A stretch of 9,274 bases of DNA, taken from NCBI GenBank assembly GCA_900539665.1, contig UQCV01000093.1, positions 1-9,274 on the forward strand, read 5' to 3'. The notes below the pieces were generated by a model that was given only the letters and a program-made list of their open reading frames with translations, made no database searches and was not told the origin of the DNA. Below are positions 6,229 to 9,274 of the stretch, piece by piece. How positions within the stretch are numbered: the first letter of the stretch is position 1; each line of letters begins with the position of its first letter. The position numbers were made by a program, and so were the translations under genes. Source of the DNA: an uncultured Succinivibrionaceae bacterium. Lineage in GTDB: Bacteria > Pseudomonadota > Gammaproteobacteria > Enterobacterales > Succinivibrionaceae.

Positions 6229-6247
6229 AATTTTAAGGGATAAACAC

Positions 6248-8635
6248 ATGAATACTGCTATTATTTTTGCCGCAAATAACGCTTATGCGCCTGGGGTAAT
6301 TATAAATATTGCCCAGATTGAGCACCTTCATTCCGATTTTGCTGATAAGTACTTGGTTTATGTTGATAATTGGTCTCAAGAAAATCTTGAAAAGTTAAAC
6401 AGCATTTGCCAAGACAAGATTCAAGTTATTAATTACACCGAAAAGGATTTTTGGAACAAACATCCTGAACTAGCAGGCATTGATAAAGTTTCTAACTTTG
6501 TTAAGCAATATTCTCACTTCAAACTCGCATTTGCTGACTATGTATTACATTTAGACACTTACAAACAGGTAATTTTCTTTGACTGCGACTTGATTGTTTT
6601 AAATGATATTTCACATATCAAAACTCTTAAAAGTGGAATTTCCTTTAGATATGGATTTTATGAAAGTTACAAAGAACAAAGAATCCCTGGTCCAAATGGT
6701 GGTTTAATTTCTTTTGCTAGTGACCTGCCTTTTAAAAAAATTTCTAAAATTTTTTCTGATTACGTTATTGGGGTAAATTCAGCTAATGCAGATGAAAGAG
6801 CTATTGCTCGAATCTGTTTTGACCTTGGTTTAAAAATTAACGAGCTTGACGTTTCATATAATTTTTGTCCAACTCTAAGAGGTGGGGCGGAATATTTGGA
6901 CTCCAAAGACATTAAAATCTTACATACAGACGGACCAAATAAAATTTGGAACTCTTCGTTTTACCAAACAATTATTCCTTCATATACAAATTGGTTGAAT
7001 AAATATAAATTACCTTTTAATTCTTCAACTGATAGTCCATGGAAAAATTTTAAAACATTTTCTATGTATGAAAATTCCAAAAAATTCATCTGTGCGCAAC
7101 TTAATTTTCTTGATAGGATTCCTTTGTTGCACATGCTAAAAGAAATTCCAAGCGTTCAAATTGACGTTGAAACTATATTTGAACATTACACATATTTGTC
7201 ACATAATTCAAAGATAATTAGATTTAATTTCAACTATATAAACTATGGTAAATTTAGAGTACGTTGTATATATAATTCCAACGAAACAATCCATGATTTT
7301 ATAGCAAAACAATTATGTACCATCCAACTCAAAAACATAGAATTAAAATTTTATAAAGATTCTAATCGAAATATTGAGTATTACTACTTTGATTGTGATG
7401 TTTCAAAGCTTGCTGAAAGCTTCAAGAATATGGTGGTTGTATTTACTGATATCATCAACAAATACCAATCAACGTTTGCAAGCGCATTATGGTCAAACTC
7501 TCTACATTCGAAACTTGTACAGCATAACATAAGCTTATCTTTTTCTTCGACTATTCGTAAAATAGACACCCCTAATCCAATTTCACTAACCGACCTTAAA
7601 GACGGTGATGTTTTATTGTGCGTAGCAGATCCAAATGATTGCGTTTCATGGGCAATCACCTACTTTACTAACGCCGAAGTAAGCCACGCAGCTCTAACCT
7701 ATGATGCTAAGAATAATGTTTTGGTGGATGCTGCTGGGAATCACGTACGTACTGCTCTAATAACTGATTATCTAAATGATGGTCGACCAATTCATGTAAT
7801 GCGCTATCAGTACAATCAAAACCTTAAACCAGTACTTGCTAGCGCCAAAAACTTTCTTGATAAGCAAGAACCATATGCTAATAGCACTCTTGTTATGCTT
7901 GCTGCTGTACTTCTTCTTACAAAGAATATTCCTCAAACATCGCTTGCTAAGAAAGCCCTTACTAAGCTCATCAAACTTGTTTGTGGTGAACTTATGAAAC
8001 TTATAAATAAAAAGGTTTACCCTAATAGTGAACCATTTGTATGTTCCCAGTTTGTGGCAGAAAACTTTAATAGAGCCCAAGATTATGAACCGTTCATTAA
8101 ATATCCATTATTCTTTAATGACGAGAACAATATTACAAAGCTCTATGGCCAATCCCAAGGAGTAAAACTCTATAACTACTTGTACGATTACGGTATTGAC
8201 GTAAACCAAGCAATCAAATTTGGTGCCCAAGAACAACAACAATTATCCAATGCTCTTGGTGATTCACTTGAGACAATTTGCTCAATCCTTCATCAAATTA
8301 TCATCTTCTTTGACAATGAAAGAGCTCTTTTAGCAAGTAATGCACCAACACAGGAACTTCATAGAAATATGAATGCTGAGTTATTGTCTGCTGATGAAAT
8401 CAAGAAAATCGATATTGAACTGAAATCATCAATCTCTAATCTTGCAGCATCATTCTATGCACTACATCAAACCCCAGAAAATCTAGCCAAATTGTCAGCA
8501 ATCCAAGGCAAAGATCTTTTGGAATATCTTAAAACTCTAGAAAACTATTTTGTGACCCCAGGTGATCTTTTGTTTAACTGCCCAGCACTAAGATATATAG
8601 GTACCCTGTCAGCTATAGCTAAACAAAGTAAGTAA
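6248..8635 (+). CDS. GT8-like glycosyltransferase fused to a YiiX-like NlpC/P60-superfamily hydrolase
   Basis: This predicted protein has 795 residues, starting at ATG 6248 with AAGGGA eight bases upstream and 19 bases after the glf stop; the longer frame from 6017 is only the decayed glf end. Residues 1 to about 255 look like a GT8-family retaining glycosyltransferase: nucleotide-binding start AIIFAANNAYAPG, metal-binding DCD (112-114) within FFDCDLIVLND, NGG (150-152) and HTDGPNKIW (226-234), matching the family's HxxGxxKPW. Residues about 255-443 are an AT-rich linker of unknown fold. Residues about 444-623 resemble the YiiX/YebB-like permuted papain fold: LKDGDVLL (450-457), SHAAL with the likely catalytic His480, and PFVCSQFV with the likely nucleophile Cys599. 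A helical tail follows (about 660-795). No signal peptide is seen. A role in making and editing a surface glycan is an inference; the substrate is unknown. Confidence 0.8.
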   Translation: MNTAIIFAANNAYAPGVIINIAQIEHLHSDFADKYLVYVDNWSQENLEKLNSICQDKIQVINYTEKDFWNKHPELAGIDKVSNFVKQYSHFKLAFADYVLHLDTYKQVIFFDCDLIVLNDISHIKTLKSGISFRYGFYESYKEQRIPGPNGGLISFASDLPFKKISKIFSDYVIGVNSANADERAIARICFDLGLKINELDVSYNFCPTLRGGAEYLDSKDIKILHTDGPNKIWNSSFYQTIIPSYTNWLNKYKLPFNSSTDSPWKNFKTFSMYENSKKFICAQLNFLDRIPLLHMLKEIPSVQIDVETIFEHYTYLSHNSKIIRFNFNYINYGKFRVRCIYNSNETIHDFIAKQLCTIQLKNIELKFYKDSNRNIEYYYFDCDVSKLAESFKNMVVVFTDIINKYQSTFASALWSNSLHSKLVQHNISLSFSSTIRKIDTPNPISLTDLKDGDVLLCVADPNDCVSWAITYFTNAEVSHAALTYDAKNNVLVDAAGNHVRTALITDYLNDGRPIHVMRYQYNQNLKPVLASAKNFLDKQEPYANSTLVMLAAVLLLTKNIPQTSLAKKALTKLIKLVCGELMKLINKKVYPNSEPFVCSQFVAENFNRAQDYEPFIKYPLFFNDENNITKLYGQSQGVKLYNYLYDYGIDVNQAIKFGAQEQQQLSNALGDSLETICSILHQIIIFFDNERALLASNAPTQELHRNMNAELLSADEIKKIDIELKSSISNLAASFYALHQTPENLAKLSAIQGKDLLEYLKTLENYFVTPGDLLFNCPALRYIGTLSAIAKQSK

Positions 8636-8638
8636 TTA

Positions 8639-8684
8639 AAGATGAATCAACATGCCCTCGTAATCATTTAAGTAGATTCATCTT
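8639..8684 (+). terminator. 10-bp inverted repeat just after the fusion gene
   Basis: AAGATGAATC (8639-8648) pairs perfectly with GATTCATCTT (8675-8684), starting three bases after the stop codon. The 26-base loop and lack of a T tract make it a weak intrinsic terminator; it could instead stabilise the 3' end of the mRNA. Confidence 0.4.
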
Positions 8685-8726
8685 GGTATAGTGGAACTCA
8701 ATACGGTGTATGAGTTCTGCTGTATT

Positions 8727-8774
8727 GCTCTATTGGTGTTCGGTACTTCAAGCCTTATCAAATACCAATAGAGC
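8727..8774. repeat. 11-bp perfect hairpin in the 3' flank of the fusion gene
   Basis: GCTCTATTGGT (8727-8737) pairs perfectly with ACCAATAGAGC (8764-8774); three further pairs including one G-T extend the stem. It lies in the 340-base stretch between the fusion gene and IS256 copy C, where I found no convincing gene. The same stretch also has an A7-GC-T8 palindrome at 8864-8880 and GTGAG-ATAA-CTCAC at 8920-8933. Its role is unknown. Confidence 0.45.
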
Positions 8775-8974
8775 CCAAAGATATCAATGATTTTGTTTAA
8801 ATCTCACCAAATCGTTTATTGAAACTACATTTATAGAACTCCTTTCTAGTTTAGAAGTGGCTTAAAAAAAGCTTTTTTTTCGCCCCTTTTTTAGAAAAAA
8901 TGTGGTTACATTGAGGAGCGTGAGATAACTCACAAACATTGATGATATGTCGCAAACTAACTTTACACAAAGCG

Positions 8975-9104
8975 GTTCTTGTGTAAGATTAGCTTGTTGG
9001 GCCATTTCCCTTTATCCTATATAAATTGATGTGGTAGTTAATATTTTACAAGGTTTACTGGGGTGTGGCGCAATTTTTTTAATTTACACCAATTATATGG
9101 ACTC
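8975..9104 (-). mobile_element. IS256-family element, copy C, 5' end only
   Basis: On the minus strand the tip (GAGTCCATATAATTGG from 9104) and the ~100-base leader lead to ATG at 9004 and about eight codons (MAQQANLT) before similarity ends at 8981-8975. The outer side is identical to copy B for GATAGAGTCC. Copies B and C are in inverted orientation with tips outward, enclosing 3.6 kb. The transposase part is too short to encode anything. Confidence 0.8.
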
Positions 9105-9111
9105 TATCGGT

Positions 9112-9228
9112 TAAAATACCCTCAACCTTACCATTAGATATCTTGTAATCAGCGTGATTCAATACCCCATCTAAATGATTTTCTAATAGTTTAGCAAACG
9201 TAACTTCACCATCGCATATTGTTACAGC
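9112..9228 (-). pseudogene. ISL3-family transposase, internal fragment
   Basis: The minus-strand frame reads DGEVTFAKLLENHLDGVLNH then ADYKISNGKVEGI, matching the region just before the catalytic-Glu block of ISL3-family transposases (hxxGIL...SNGxxEGINN). It stops a few bases before the IS256 copy C tip, so the IS interrupts the gene within this block. Upstream, an in-frame TGA at 9231-9229 shows further decay. It covers the part of the protein adjoining that kept at 5205-5393 (SNARVELINNKIK), but the residues at the overlap differ, so the two fragments come from different ISL3 copies. Confidence 0.65.
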
Positions 9229-9230
9229 TC

Positions 9231-9257
9231 ACTGAGAATATAGCTATTTTGCTCAGT
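9231..9257. repeat. Imperfect palindrome at the right edge
   Basis: ACTGAG (9231-9236) pairs with CTCAGT (9252-9257), and the interior AATATAGCTATTTT is itself nearly self-complementary, so the whole forms a long hairpin with one bulge. Its position next to the decayed ISL3 fragment suggests an element end or decayed terminator. Confidence 0.35.
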
Positions 9258-9274
9258 CATTATTATTCAAAAGT

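Larger units (their letters stand above)
5492..9215. repeat. 17-bp inverted repeat flanking the IS256-bounded cargo
   Basis: GCGATGGTGAAGTTACG at 5492-5508 recurs in reverse complement at 9199-9215. The right copy lies in an ISL3 transposase fragment and encodes DGEVT; the left copy encodes the same residues and then meets a stop. The two lie 22 and 94 bases outside the inverted IS256 tips at 5531 and 9104. They look like relics of the same ISL3 gene on both sides. Confidence 0.5.

Noticed and set aside
6017..6247. N-terminal extension of the glycosyltransferase gene from TTG 6017
   Set aside because: The first 77 codons are IS256 and glf sequence, the latter read out of frame after a one-base deletion; ATG 6248 has its own ribosome binding site and begins the conserved domain.
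7384..8080. Minus-strand ORFs of 91 and 102 codons
   Set aside because: Both are shadows antisense to the fusion gene with no recognisable motif.
8685..8760. Possible IS3/IS30 transposase C-terminus on the minus strand (GLKYRTPIEQY)
   Set aside because: The motif resembles LGYKTPxE endings, but stops lie directly upstream in frame and no longer similarity is visible; the stretch also forms a hairpin.
5531..9104. Target-site duplication around the IS256-bounded unit
   Set aside because: The bases just outside the two tips do not match over 8-9 positions.

Overview
This AT-rich window reads as a mobile-element graveyard around three intact-looking genes. The gene families (YejK/NdpA-type nucleoid-associated protein, UDP-galactopyranose mutase, GT8 glycosyltransferase) and the mix of IS256, IS21, IS66 and ISL3 remnants suggest an accessory region of a Gram-negative, probably gammaproteobacterial genome or plasmid. 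No rRNA, tRNA or species-diagnostic gene is present, so that placement is an inference.

Left part (1-3480). The 5' end of an IS256-family element runs off the left edge on the minus strand. It abuts an istB fragment (IS21 helper ATPase) and a pair of IS21-type terminal repeats. Next comes an intact minus-strand two-gene operon, transcribed from about 3275 to 1022: a YejK/NdpA-like protein (2188-3156), then a membrane-anchored protein of unknown family (1022-2188). Their stop and start codons overlap as TAATG. A perfect TATAAT overlaps the edge of a palindrome upstream, and a strong hairpin with a T tract follows the second gene.

Middle part (3483-5530). This is a nested stack of decayed insertion sequences: the C-terminal part of an IS66 TnpC with its terminator and end; the left end and istA start of one IS21-type element; the left end and istA start (with an in-frame stop) of a second; a small unrecognised acidic ORF with a hairpin behind it; and the C-terminus of an ISL3-family transposase.

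Right part (5531-9274). A second IS256 copy, truncated and frameshifted, is joined to the last ~65 codons of a UDP-galactopyranose mutase gene (glf), which carries a one-base deletion. Nineteen bases after the glf stop begins the main gene, 6248-8635. It fuses a GT8-like glycosyltransferase to a YiiX-like permuted papain-fold (NlpC/P60 superfamily) hydrolase. Two hairpins follow, then a third IS256 5' end in inverted orientation, so the glf remnant and fusion gene lie between two outward-facing copies of the same IS end. The window closes with another ISL3 transposase fragment.

The glf remnant and GT8 domain together suggest the fusion gene came from a surface-polysaccharide locus and was moved here as IS256-bounded cargo. 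The yejK-like/membrane-protein pair looks like an independent accessory cassette, and a defence role is possible but unproven.
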